Source: Moraxellaceae bacterium | Lineage (GTDB): Bacteria > Pseudomonadota > Gammaproteobacteria > Pseudomonadales > Moraxellaceae | NCBI GenBank assembly: GCA_014378805.1 | Contig: JACMMY010000077.1 | Location: 1 to 7,867 of the forward strand | Reading direction: 5' to 3' | Length of the DNA: 7,867 nucleotides | Part shown: piece after piece, positions 1 to 6,356 of the stretch | How positions within the stretch are numbered: the first letter of the stretch is position 1 | Layout of the letters: the number at the start of each line of letters is the position of its first letter | Made by a program: the position numbers and the translations under genes | Notes under the pieces: model-generated | Databases searched by the model: none | Told to the model about the DNA's origin: nothing | What the model saw: the letters and a program-made list of their open reading frames with translations, nothing else

Positions 1-397
1 GATATCAGGATTTGAAAAAGATACTGTGATTATTGCAGCGGATACAACCGTGACCATGGATGGTCTGATTTTAGGCAAGCCCGAAGATCAAGAAGATGCT
101 TTCTCGATGTGGCAGTTGCTATCGGGTCGCACACATCAAGTCATGACAGGTGTTGCTGTCGCATACTTAGGTCAAATACAGACTGTGATTGTGACGACTG
201 ATGTGGATTTTTTACGACTCAACGCAGCACAAATGCAAAGCTATTGGGATAGTGGCGAACCGATTGGAAAGGCGGGAGGTTATGCCATTCAAGGGCTTGG
301 CGCTGCTTTTATTCCGCGTATTCAAGGGAGTTACAGTAATGTGGTTGGATTACCCTTAGTTGAAACGCTTGCATTACTGACGGCTGTTATCGCGTAA
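1..397 (+). CDS. maf: Maf/YhdE-type dTTP/UTP pyrophosphatase, 5' end cut by window
   Basis: Partial gene whose reading frame is open from base 2 to the window edge; 131 residues plus the stop are visible. The family hydrolyses (d)NTPs such as dTTP and UTP, including modified forms, to monophosphates plus pyrophosphate in the cytoplasm, cleaning the nucleotide pool. Visible motifs are IIAADTTV (residues 10-17 of the fragment), whose Asp14 matches catalytic Asp70 of E. coli YhdE, then GKPED with Lys26, LSGRTHQVMTGVAV, SGEPIGKAGGYAIQG and GSYSNVVGLPLVET. The last blocks are typical of the YhdE subgroup rather than the YceF (m7GTP) subgroup. By alignment with remembered YhdE (197 aa), about 55-60 N-terminal residues, including the SGSPRR-type loop, lie outside the window. 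The GTG at 26 is internal and is not the start. rng follows after about 115 bases, the same order as yhdE-rng in E. coli. Confidence 0.93.
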   Translation, partial: ISGFEKDTVIIAADTTVTMDGLILGKPEDQEDAFSMWQLLSGRTHQVMTGVAVAYLGQIQTVIVTTDVDFLRLNAAQMQSYWDSGEPIGKAGGYAIQGLGAAFIPRIQGSYSNVVGLPLVETLALLTAVIA

Positions 398-513
398 TAC
401 TAAAAAATATAACTATCTAATTGATATTAATTTTTTTATATTTTTGTTGCTATTTCCAGTATATGATGTCTATTAATCCAGAATTGGGTCATAAAATTAG
501 GTAAGAATAAGTG

Positions 514-1965
514 ATGACTGAAGAAATTCTCATTAATGTTACACCAATGGAATGCCGTGTTGCACTCATTGAAAATGGTAGTGCGCAGGAGCTATTTGTT
601 GAGCGTACAACGCGCCGTGATCTTGTAGGTAATATTTACAACGGTAAAGTGGTACGGGTGTTACCTGGGATGCAGGCGGCGTTCATTGAGATAGGCTTAA
701 GTCGAACGGCGTTTTTGCACGTCAATGATATGGTCTGGCCGCGTAATCTACCAATTCCGAATATCTTTGATCTTCTTCATGCGGGCCAGCAAATCACTGT
801 ACAAGTCATGAAAGACATGCTTGGTAGCAAGGGCGCACGCTTAACGACTGACTTGTCTATTCCTTCACGTTATCTTGTATTAATGCCTTATGGTCAACAT
901 ATCGGAGTCAGTCAACGTATTGAGCAAAGTGAAGAGCGTGATCGCTTAAAGGGTATGATTGAAGCGATTCAACAAAAGTCTGATTTACCCGGTGGGATTA
1001 TTGTTCGTACTGCAGCAGAAGGGGTGATTGAGGCTGATATAGAGCGAGATATGCATTATCTTGCGCAATTATGGAAGCATGTACAAGAACGCAGAACGAG
1101 TGCAACAACAGCGCTTATCTATGCGGAGTTGCCATTAGCTGAACGCATTATTCGGGATTTAGCGAGCGAAGAAACTGCTAAAATTTATGTCGATTCGCGT
1201 GAAGCATTTAGTAAAATTGTTGATTTTTCTAAAGAATTTGTTCCTGTGGTTGCGGATCGTATCAGTCATTATCCCGGTGAAAAGCCTCTATTTGACTTGC
1301 ATAATGTCGAGGAGGATCTACAGCGTGCCTTGCAAACACGGGTTGATTTGAAGTCAGGTGGTTACTTGATGATCGATCAAACCGAAGCGATGACCACAAT
1401 CGATGTAAACACGGGATCATTCGTCAGTGGTCGTAATCTTGAAGACATCGTCTTTAAAACCAATCTCGAAGCCACTCACGTCATAGCCCGTCAATTGCGT
1501 CTGCGTAATTTGGGCGGCATTATTATTATCGATTTTATCGACATGCAAGAAGAAGCACATAAAGCGGATGTACTTGCGGCGCTGGAAAAGATGTTAGAGC
1601 GCGATCATGCAAAAACTAAGATCACTCAAGTCTCTGAATTAGGTTTAGTCGAAATGACACGCAAACGTACGCGTGAATCATTAGAGCATTTATTGTGCGA
1701 AATGTGTCCAACCTGTCATGGTCGCGGTTATGTAAAGTCAGCAGATACGATTTGCTATGAAATCTTCCGTGAAATCATGCGTTATGCACGTGCTTACCAA
1801 GCGCCAAGCGGCTACACAGTTGTTGCAAGTATTGCGATTATTGATAAATTATTATCGTCAGAAGCAGCTGCAGTCGCTGATTTAGAACATTTTATCGAAC
1901 GTATGATCAAGTTTCAGGCTGAAAGTCTTTATACGCAAGAACAGTATGATATTGTTTTAGTTTAA
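514..1965 (+). CDS. rng: Ribonuclease G
   Basis: Endoribonuclease of the RNase E/G family, 483 aa (E. coli RNase G is 489). It cuts single-stranded AU-rich RNA, matures the 5' end of 16S rRNA and takes part in mRNA decay in the cytoplasm. The N-terminal S1-type RNA-binding region spans about residues 36-125 (VGNIYNGKVVRVLPGMQAAF). Catalytic Mg-binding aspartates are Asp297 in TTIDVNTGSF and Asp340 in IIIIDFIDMQ. The Zn-link motif CPTCHG (Cys398, Cys401) is present, and the protein ends TQEQYDIVLV like E. coli RNase G. There is no long disordered tail, so it is RNase G and not RNase E. I chose ATG 514 because MTEEILINVTP aligns without gap to E. coli MTAELLVNVTP; GTG 511, one codon upstream, is an equally possible start. 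The SD-like AGGTAAG at 499-505 serves either. It lies downstream of maf, possibly co-transcribed. Confidence 0.96.
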   Translation: MTEEILINVTPMECRVALIENGSAQELFVERTTRRDLVGNIYNGKVVRVLPGMQAAFIEIGLSRTAFLHVNDMVWPRNLPIPNIFDLLHAGQQITVQVMKDMLGSKGARLTTDLSIPSRYLVLMPYGQHIGVSQRIEQSEERDRLKGMIEAIQQKSDLPGGIIVRTAAEGVIEADIERDMHYLAQLWKHVQERRTSATTALIYAELPLAERIIRDLASEETAKIYVDSREAFSKIVDFSKEFVPVVADRISHYPGEKPLFDLHNVEEDLQRALQTRVDLKSGGYLMIDQTEAMTTIDVNTGSFVSGRNLEDIVFKTNLEATHVIARQLRLRNLGGIIIIDFIDMQEEAHKADVLAALEKMLERDHAKTKITQVSELGLVEMTRKRTRESLEHLLCEMCPTCHGRGYVKSADTICYEIFREIMRYARAYQAPSGYTVVASIAIIDKLLSSEAAAVADLEHFIERMIKFQAESLYTQEQYDIVLV

Positions 1966-2146
1966 TATTTTAAAAGTGTACTTTGATGTGGTTTTTTGAT
2001 CTAGTTTAGTTGGGAATTATTATCAACTATTATAGTCTGTTACAGGTTCGACGCGAAAATATGGTGTACTTTTATTAATCTCTCCTATACTGACTTTGAA
2101 GCAAAAAGACTGATTTAAGTTTTTTCAAAAGTATTAGGAGAACATC

Positions 2147-2329
2147 ATGCAACAGTCAGTTCAATCAAGTTCGAACAATAACGCCCAACTTGGCATGGCT
2201 CATTTGCAGGCTTATGGTGTATGCCATCTCGTTGATGAACAAGGTCGTGAAATTGAGATCACAGAAACTATGATCCTAAATGCCTTTGCATCATTAAAAA
2301 AACGTTGCTGTAATCAAGCTGCGGCATAA
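2147..2329 (+). CDS. Small PA1571-like protein of unknown function
   Basis: Small protein of 60 aa with a good ribosome binding site (AGGAG at 2136-2140, six bases before ATG). It has a polar Gln/Ser/Asn-rich N-terminus (residues 1-14), then a core GVCHLVDEQGREIEITETMI (24-43) and a short basic helix-like end with KKRCC (51-55). The pattern 'hydrophobic patch - DEQGREIEITE - MI - short helix' resembles the small proteins that annotators call the PA1571 family in Pseudomonas and Acinetobacter; that link is from memory and the function of the family is unknown to me. There are three cysteines (26, 54, 55) and no signal peptide or membrane segment, so it is probably cytoplasmic. It stands alone between rng and moeA with long spacers on both sides. 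A TATACT -10-like box at 2086-2091 could start its transcript, but no convincing -35 accompanies it. Confidence 0.8.
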   Translation: MQQSVQSSSNNNAQLGMAHLQAYGVCHLVDEQGREIEITETMILNAFASLKKRCCNQAAA

Positions 2330-2413
2330 GCTAAGTAGGCTTTTGCTGCCAGTTTGATCTATTCACGCTAGTCTAAATCAATCAGCAAGTTGTCATTTAC
2401 GCACTTATTGTCC

Positions 2414-2439
2414 GCTCACTACGCATTGCGTAGTTGAGC
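2414..2439. repeat. Extragenic near-perfect palindrome (hairpin)
   Basis: GCTCACTACGCA (2414-2425) faces TGCGTAGTTGAGC (2427-2439). The arms pair over 12 base pairs with a single bulged T and a minimal loop. It is GC-rich relative to the AT-rich surroundings and has no T-run after it on either strand, so it does not look like an intrinsic terminator. It lies in the spacer between the PA1571-like gene and moeA. It may be a dispersed extragenic palindrome, which is inference. Confidence 0.6.
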
Positions 2440-2451
2440 AAAGAATAAAAA

Positions 2452-2468
2452 GAAGATTTTAAATCTTC
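2452..2468 (-). terminator. AT-rich hairpin, weak possible minus-strand terminator
   Basis: GAAGATTT (2452-2459) and AAATCTTC (2461-2468) are perfect 8-base inverted arms around one T. Read on the minus strand the hairpin is followed by a T-rich run (CTTTTTATTCTTT, complement of 2439-2451). The stem is AT-rich and no minus-strand gene ends here in this window, so a terminator role is doubtful; it may simply be a second palindrome beside the one at 2414-2439. Confidence 0.25.
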
Positions 2469-2485
2469 AGTTTATAAAAACTTCA

Positions 2486-2515
2486 TTCATAAACGTGTCG
2501 CAATCTCGCTATACT
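2486..2515 (+). promoter_or_regulatory. Candidate sigma70 promoter of moeA
   Basis: TTCATA (2486-2491), an 18-base spacer and a consensus-like TATACT (2510-2515). Transcription would begin near 2522, leaving a leader of only about 20 bases before the moeA ATG at 2541. Confidence 0.4.
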
Positions 2516-2540
2516 TGAGTTTTATAGCACAAATTTTTGT

Positions 2541-3785
2541 ATGCAAACACAATCCTCATCGTTGTTACCCGTCGATCAGCTCATTAGCCGTCTCATCGAA
2601 GACGCTTATCAAGTATCACCTGAATCAGAGACTTGTCTGCTGGGCGATGCTTTAGGACGAGTATTATCTGCGCCGATCATTTCATTAGTAGATGTACCGC
2701 CATTCGACAATAGCGCCATGGATGGCTATGCCTTAAATTGGCAACCAGATTTACAAAATAAGATGTTTCCCGTGAGTGGCGTTAGTCCAGCAGGGCAGCG
2801 TTCAGGCGATCTTAAACTAAATACCGCTGTAAGAATTCTGACAGGTGCGCCGATTCCAAAGGGTGCAAATACTGTCATTATGCAAGAAAACGTTACATGT
2901 AATGAATCTGATGATATTTCGACGATTGTGGTTAATGTACAACCCCAAGCCCATGAAAATATTCGTAGAGCAAGCCAAGATATTGCAAAAGGTGCGATGG
3001 TTTTCCCAAGCGGAACACGGTTAGGTGCGGCAGAAATTGGTTTATTGGCAAGTATCGGGATCGTACAAGTATCAGTACACCGCCAATTACGTGTGAGTGT
3101 AATCGCTACAGGTGATGAGTTGGTTGAAGCAGGAAAGCCTTTGATCGGTGGGCAGATTTATAATAGCAATACGCCTTTACTCACCGCATTACTGAAAATG
3201 TTACATGTACAAATGATCCGTGCTGTACAAGTGCCTGATCAACCTGAAAAACTAAAAGAACTTTTATCATTAGCTTCAACAGATAGTGATTTAATTTTAA
3301 CGACTGGTGGCGCTTCGGTTGGTGATGCAGATCATTTAAAAGATGTATTGACTCAAATCGGTCGAATTGAAAATTGGAAAATTGCGATTAAACCGGGCAA
3401 GCCGCTAGTTTGGGGCGAAGTAGTTTCACATTTAGGTCAACATGTTCCTATGATTGGCTTACCAGGAAATCCTCAGTCAGTTTGGGTGACTTTTTTAATT
3501 GTGGTTATGCCATATCTAAAAGCTTTGCAAGGACAACGCACGAGGCTTTTACCTCAAAGCGTTAAAGTGCCTGCTGGGTTTATCCGAAAGAAGCCGCAGG
3601 GACGGCGTGAGTATCTGCGCGTGCAGTTGGTTGACGGACAATTGATTCAACATCCGAATCAAAGTAGTGGCGCGCTGATGTCGGCAAGTTGGGCGGATGG
3701 TTTTGCAATTATAGAAACGGGGATGACAGTAGAGAAGGGTGAGTACGTGAGCTACATACCGATGTCGGGAATTTTATGCATGTAA
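2541..3785 (+). CDS. moeA: Molybdopterin molybdenumtransferase MoeA
   Basis: Cytoplasmic enzyme of 414 aa (E. coli MoeA is 411) that inserts molybdate into adenylated molybdopterin, the last step of basic molybdenum cofactor synthesis. Conserved blocks in order: DVPPFDNSAMDGYAL (51-65, Asp61 equals E. coli Asp59), RILTGAPIPKGANTV (98-112), IRRASQDIAKG (141-151), VIATGDEL (187-194, Glu193), the MoCF-fold TTGGASVGDAD (254-264), KPGKPL (284-289), GLPGNPQSVWVTF (306-318), and the C-terminal beta-barrel domain with GRREYLRV (354-361) and QSSGALMSASWADGF (374-388). The signature sets are complete, so it should be active. The start is the first ATG; an in-frame upstream alternative is not seen. There is no Shine-Dalgarno sequence (AAATTTTTGT precedes the ATG), which is odd next to its well-signalled neighbours. 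No other Moco gene is in the window. Confidence 0.96.
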   Translation: MQTQSSSLLPVDQLISRLIEDAYQVSPESETCLLGDALGRVLSAPIISLVDVPPFDNSAMDGYALNWQPDLQNKMFPVSGVSPAGQRSGDLKLNTAVRILTGAPIPKGANTVIMQENVTCNESDDISTIVVNVQPQAHENIRRASQDIAKGAMVFPSGTRLGAAEIGLLASIGIVQVSVHRQLRVSVIATGDELVEAGKPLIGGQIYNSNTPLLTALLKMLHVQMIRAVQVPDQPEKLKELLSLASTDSDLILTTGGASVGDADHLKDVLTQIGRIENWKIAIKPGKPLVWGEVVSHLGQHVPMIGLPGNPQSVWVTFLIVVMPYLKALQGQRTRLLPQSVKVPAGFIRKKPQGRREYLRVQLVDGQLIQHPNQSSGALMSASWADGFAIIETGMTVEKGEYVSYIPMSGILCM

Positions 3786-3804
3786 ATGCTCAAGGTTTTT
3801 TTTT
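3778..3804 (+). terminator. Weak candidate terminator after moeA
   Basis: A small hairpin GCAT-gtaa-ATGC (3778-3789) overlaps the moeA stop codon and is followed, six bases later, by nine Ts (3796-3804). The 4-bp stem is too weak and too far from the T-run for a confident call. Confidence 0.25.
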
Positions 3805-3921
3805 ATTAGATATTTTGGTTTAGTACATCTTTAACACAGTAGAGTCACAATCTTGCAAATGTGTATCCGCTCATTAGTACTATGATCTTAATTCGATCAA
3901 TGTAATAACAGGAAGACGATC

Positions 3922-4128
3922 ATGAGCGTAGCAAAAGTACTTGAAGTCATTTCAACCAGCAGCAAAAGCTTTGAAGATGCAGTTGAAAAAGGTATTAGCC
4001 GTACAGCAGATTCTTTATCTGATGTCACCGGTGCGTGGATTAAAGATCAAAAAGTCGTTGTTAAAGACGGTAAGATTAGTGAATACCGTGTCAATATGAA
4101 AGTCACATTTGTTTTGAAAGATAAATAA
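3922..4128 (+). CDS. Dodecin, flavin-binding/storage protein
   Basis: Small protein of 68 aa, the usual dodecin length. Dodecins assemble into hollow dodecamers that bind FMN, riboflavin or related flavins in stacked pairs, and are thought to buffer free flavins in the cytoplasm. The family pattern is present from end to end: VAKVLEVISTSSKSFEDAVE (3-22), GAWIKDQKVVVKDGKI (37-52) and EYRVNMKVTFVL (54-65). Trp39 is the expected flavin-stacking tryptophan (Trp36 in the Halobacterium protein), and the fold should be one helix packed on a three-stranded sheet. The ATG has a good ribosome binding site, AGGAAG at 3910-3915 with six bases spacing. A TATGAT -10-like box at 3881-3886 precedes it, but no clear -35 does. 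It appears to be a single-gene unit ending at a strong terminator, and converges with rpmE2. Confidence 0.95.
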   Translation: MSVAKVLEVISTSSKSFEDAVEKGISRTADSLSDVTGAWIKDQKVVVKDGKISEYRVNMKVTFVLKDK

Positions 4129-4151
4129 TATTTGACGTTTAAAAGCAGCAA

Positions 4152-4188
4152 AAAAAACTGGATCCTCAATTGAGCGATCCAGTTTTTT
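4152..4188. terminator. Bidirectional intrinsic terminator between dodecin and rpmE2
   Basis: A perfect 13-bp stem, 4152-4164 (A6 then CTGGATC) against 4176-4188 (GATCCAG then T6), with an 11-base loop that itself contains CTCAATTGAG, able to lengthen the stem past one bulge. It carries a T-run on either strand, so it can end the dodecin transcript (+) and the rpmE2 transcript (-). It is the clearest terminator in the window. Confidence 0.92.
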
Positions 4189-4200
4189 AAATCTACTTAG

Positions 4201-4213
4201 GCTGCATTGCAGC
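4201..4213. repeat. Short palindrome downstream of rpmE2
   Basis: GCTGCA-T-TGCAGC, a perfect 6+6 base inverted repeat, lies between the rpmE2 stop and the shared terminator. It could form a small hairpin in the rpmE2 3' untranslated region. No T-run follows on either strand. Confidence 0.45.
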
Positions 4214-4221
4214 ACATTCGA

Positions 4222-4512
4222 TTATTCAGCAGCGGTAGTATCTTCTGCACCATCAGTAGCTTTTTTACCAAAACGACCAAAGCGTTTGTTAAAGCTAGCG
4301 ACGCGGCCTTCAGTCTTCATCTGACGAGTTTCGCCAGTGTAGAATGGATGCGATGCGCTTGAAATATCCAAAGAAACATATGGATAGGTTTGGCCATCAG
4401 TATGAGTATGGGTTTTTCCAGTTTTGACGGTTGAACCGATCAAAAAGAATTTATCAGCAGTTGTATCGTGAAACAGTACCGGACGGTAGTCTGGATGAAT
4501 ATCAGCTCTCAT
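4222..4512 (-). CDS. rpmE2: 50S ribosomal protein L31 type B
   Basis: Ribosomal protein of 96 aa that sits on the central protuberance of the 50S subunit and contacts the small subunit. It starts MRADIHPDYRPVLFHDT, and has TYPYVSLDISSASHPFYTG (42-60) and GRVASFNKRFGRFGKK (69-84), all hallmarks of the type B form. It contains no cysteine, so it is the zinc-free version, lacking the CxxC zinc site of ordinary L31. The last 12 residues (Ala/Thr/Asp/Glu-rich) extend beyond E. coli YkgM. The start is supported by AGGAA (complement of 4520-4524) seven bases upstream. It appears to have its own promoter in the 106-base gap after the wax synthase gene. I see no recognisable Zur operator there, which argues for routine expression in place of zinc-starvation induction, though that is inference. 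Confidence 0.95.
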   Translation of the reverse strand: MRADIHPDYRPVLFHDTTADKFFLIGSTVKTGKTHTHTDGQTYPYVSLDISSASHPFYTGETRQMKTEGRVASFNKRFGRFGKKATDGAEDTTAAE

Positions 4513-4545
4513 TAGGGGATTCCTGGCAGTTGTAGCTTGGCGCGC

Positions 4546-4554
4546 ATAATAGCA
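4546..4554 (-). promoter_or_regulatory. Extended -10 promoter of rpmE2
   Basis: On the minus strand TGCTATTAT forms an extended -10 (TGn plus TATTAT, complement of 4546-4551), followed by the GC-only stretch GCGCG just upstream of the likely start near 4539. A T9 run lies just upstream; no good -35 is present. A GC-rich discriminator after the -10 is typical of stringently controlled ribosomal promoters, which fits this gene; that regulation is inferred. Confidence 0.5.
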
Positions 4555-4618
4555 AAAAAAAACAACAATTGCTGCGTTATTTGCAATTCATTTACGATTA
4601 TGCGCACCTATTTTATAT

Positions 4619-6010
4619 TCAGTGATTCATCGTTGAATCGTCAAGCGGGATATCCGCTGTGAGGCGCTCTAAAATGACAATTTCATATTCTAAAAGACCT
4701 AAAAGACTTTGAATACTTGGCAATGTTTTACGACAAGCGATAATGCCGACTTCTAATTTATCGCGATAGCTGGTTAAGGTAATGTTGGTTGCTTGACCAT
4801 CCATCACGATAGAAACAGGGTAGAGTGCATCTAACATTGCGCCATTCCAATAGAGTGTTTCTTTTGGACCAGGCACGTTAGAAATCACAATATTAAATGC
4901 TTGTAGTTTTGGCGCAATACCTGTGACTAGATTTAAGCCTGCAAGCGAAAAAACAATCCCCGTATAGTTCAGAATTTCTTCTGGCGTCATTCGACTCATA
5001 CGATCTTTTGAGTTAAGAACGCTGTTGCGAATAGTGATGAGTCGATCTAATGGATCACTTAAATGGGTTGCTAGATTGGCAAGAATCATTGCAATCGCAT
5101 TTCCGCTATCATCGCCTTCTTGTCTTAAAGAAATCGGCACCATGGCGATCAATGGCTTCGCGGGTAATGCATTCTGGTTGCTTAGATAAGCGCGCATTGC
5201 ACCTGAACAAATAGCCAAAATGATGTCATTCAGCGTGACTTTATCACCTACATAAGTTGTCAGCTTTTTAGCAATCACTCGCAAGCGCGCTAAGTCGTAG
5301 GATTGTGCTGCAAATCGACGTGATGCAGAAACAGGTTGGTTGATAATGCTGCGTGGGGCTTGAAAGACCGACACATAATTCGGATTTTTGCGTTGGGTAA
5401 TCGAGGTATACACTTCACGTGTGACATTGGGTGCGATTTGAATTTGTTTCGCGACACTGTTTAAAAATTGAGTCGTTTTACTCAGTGTAATACCCGCTTT
5501 TTTATGGCGTGCACTCTTAACCGCCCACAATGGCGTAACGTTATCATCTAAAGGATCGGTTGATAGAGCGCGCTGAACGAGTTTCATACCACCCACACCA
5601 TCGGTCAAAGCATGGTGCATCTTCATATACATCGCAAAACGATCCCCTTCGATTCCCTCGATGACATGGCATTCCCACAGTGGTTTTGCTCGGTCGAGGA
5701 GTGCGGAGTGCTCTTGTGAAACGTAAGTCAATAACTCACGAATACGTCCTGGTTTAGGAAGTGAAATATGCCTAAAATGTTGATCAATATCAAATTCAAC
5801 ATCACGATCCCAAAAGAAACCACTTAAAACTTGGTTAAACGGTTGAATCGGTTGTTCGTTTGATGCACGGATTTTTTGCACGAGTTGCCAAACAAAATCA
5901 GAAGGCGCGTTTTCTGGAAGTTTAAAGAGGAATAATCCACCGACGTGCATCGGTTGCCTTCTGCTTTCTAGTGTTAGAAATATTAAATCAATTGGACCCA
6001 GTGCGCGCAT
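4619..6010 (-). CDS. atfA: Wax ester synthase/acyl-CoA:diacylglycerol acyltransferase (WS/DGAT, AtfA-like)
   Basis: Bifunctional enzyme of 463 aa that joins acyl-CoA to long-chain alcohols (wax esters) or to diacylglycerol (triacylglycerol), making neutral storage lipid at the inner face of the membrane. The N-terminus (residues 1-29, with PIDLIFLTLE and QPMHVGGLFLF) matches A. baylyi AtfA nearly residue for residue as I remember it. Further motifs: DRAKPLWECHVIEG (106-119), the catalytic HHALTDG (132-138; His133 is the active base), SRRFAAQSYDL (230-240), TLNDIILAICSGAMRAYL (259-276), PLIAMVPISLR (286-296), and NIVISNVPGPKETLYWNGA (373-391). Compared with A. baylyi AtfA (458 aa) there is an insertion of about six residues near 251-257, just before the ND motif. 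The start is backed by GGAG (complement of 6018-6021), seven bases from ATG. It is a lone gene, not clearly in an operon with rpmE2. Confidence 0.95.
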   Translation of the reverse strand: MRALGPIDLIFLTLESRRQPMHVGGLFLFKLPENAPSDFVWQLVQKIRASNEQPIQPFNQVLSGFFWDRDVEFDIDQHFRHISLPKPGRIRELLTYVSQEHSALLDRAKPLWECHVIEGIEGDRFAMYMKMHHALTDGVGGMKLVQRALSTDPLDDNVTPLWAVKSARHKKAGITLSKTTQFLNSVAKQIQIAPNVTREVYTSITQRKNPNYVSVFQAPRSIINQPVSASRRFAAQSYDLARLRVIAKKLTTYVGDKVTLNDIILAICSGAMRAYLSNQNALPAKPLIAMVPISLRQEGDDSGNAIAMILANLATHLSDPLDRLITIRNSVLNSKDRMSRMTPEEILNYTGIVFSLAGLNLVTGIAPKLQAFNIVISNVPGPKETLYWNGAMLDALYPVSIVMDGQATNITLTSYRDKLEVGIIACRKTLPSIQSLLGLLEYEIVILERLTADIPLDDSTMNH

Positions 6011-6082
6011 TATTAAACTCCAGTTTTTGTTGCGAATTCGACGATCGATGTCTTTTCGCCGGTCATTTTAATTAGTGTAAAT

Positions 6083-6091
6083 AATATAGCA
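6083..6091 (-). promoter_or_regulatory. Candidate extended -10 promoter of atfA
   Basis: On the minus strand TGCTATATT gives an extended -10 (TGn plus TATATT, complement of 6083-6088). Transcription would begin near 6076, giving a leader of about 65 bases before the atfA ATG. No good -35 hexamer lies at standard spacing, which extended -10 promoters do not need. Confidence 0.4.
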
Positions 6092-6125
6092 CGAAGAATG
6101 CCAATTTGGATCTAGCGGTTCAGTG

Positions 6126-6185
6126 AAGGAGGTGTAATTTGTGAAGATATTCATAAGATTTTCTTTGCTAAATCTAAAGGATTAA
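6126..6185 (+). other. Perfect anti-16S Shine-Dalgarno with 14-codon ORF
   Basis: AAGGAGGTG (6126-6134) is a nine-base match to the complement of the 16S rRNA 3' tail. Six bases later GTG (6141) opens a 14-codon frame, reading MKIFIRFSLLNLKD, that stops with TAA at 6183-6185. A second start, ATG 6186, opens only three codons. It may be a leader peptide, a relic of a decayed gene, or chance. I do not recognise the peptide. Confidence 0.3.
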
Positions 6186-6356
6186 ATGGTTGAATAATAC
6201 ATTTTTAATGGTTTCTTCATCAAAACTATTGCCTAATTTGATGCTAATAATTAATTGGAAATGATTATTTTTCATCGAGCCTAAAATTGTTAAAAGTACT
6301 ATGGTTTATGTCGAGTAAGAATTACGAATCATCTGTAGGTTTTTAAGCATCGCCAT

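Noticed and set aside
2007..2029. Hairpin TAGTTG...CAACTA after rng
   Set aside because: The stem is only six bp and AT-rich with no T-run after it, so it does not support a terminator for rng.
1977..2072. Direct repeat GTGTACTTT at 1977-1984 region and 2064-2072
   Set aside because: A nine-base repeat in AT-rich spacer with no flanking similarity; too short to call an element.
3853..3886. TTGCAA plus TATGAT as a dodecin promoter
   Set aside because: The spacing is 22 bases, too long for a normal sigma70 promoter, and no better -35 is present. Mentioned only in the dodecin entry.
4015..4215. Minus-strand 66-codon reading frame over dodecin and the terminator
   Set aside because: It overlaps the clear dodecin gene in antisense, runs across the terminator hairpin and shows no family motif, so it is a shadow.
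6257..6275. Fur-box-like sequence around AATGATTAT
   Set aside because: It matches only about 12 of 19 positions of the classic consensus in an AT-rich region, and is more than 200 bases from either flanking start codon. Chance is the better explanation.
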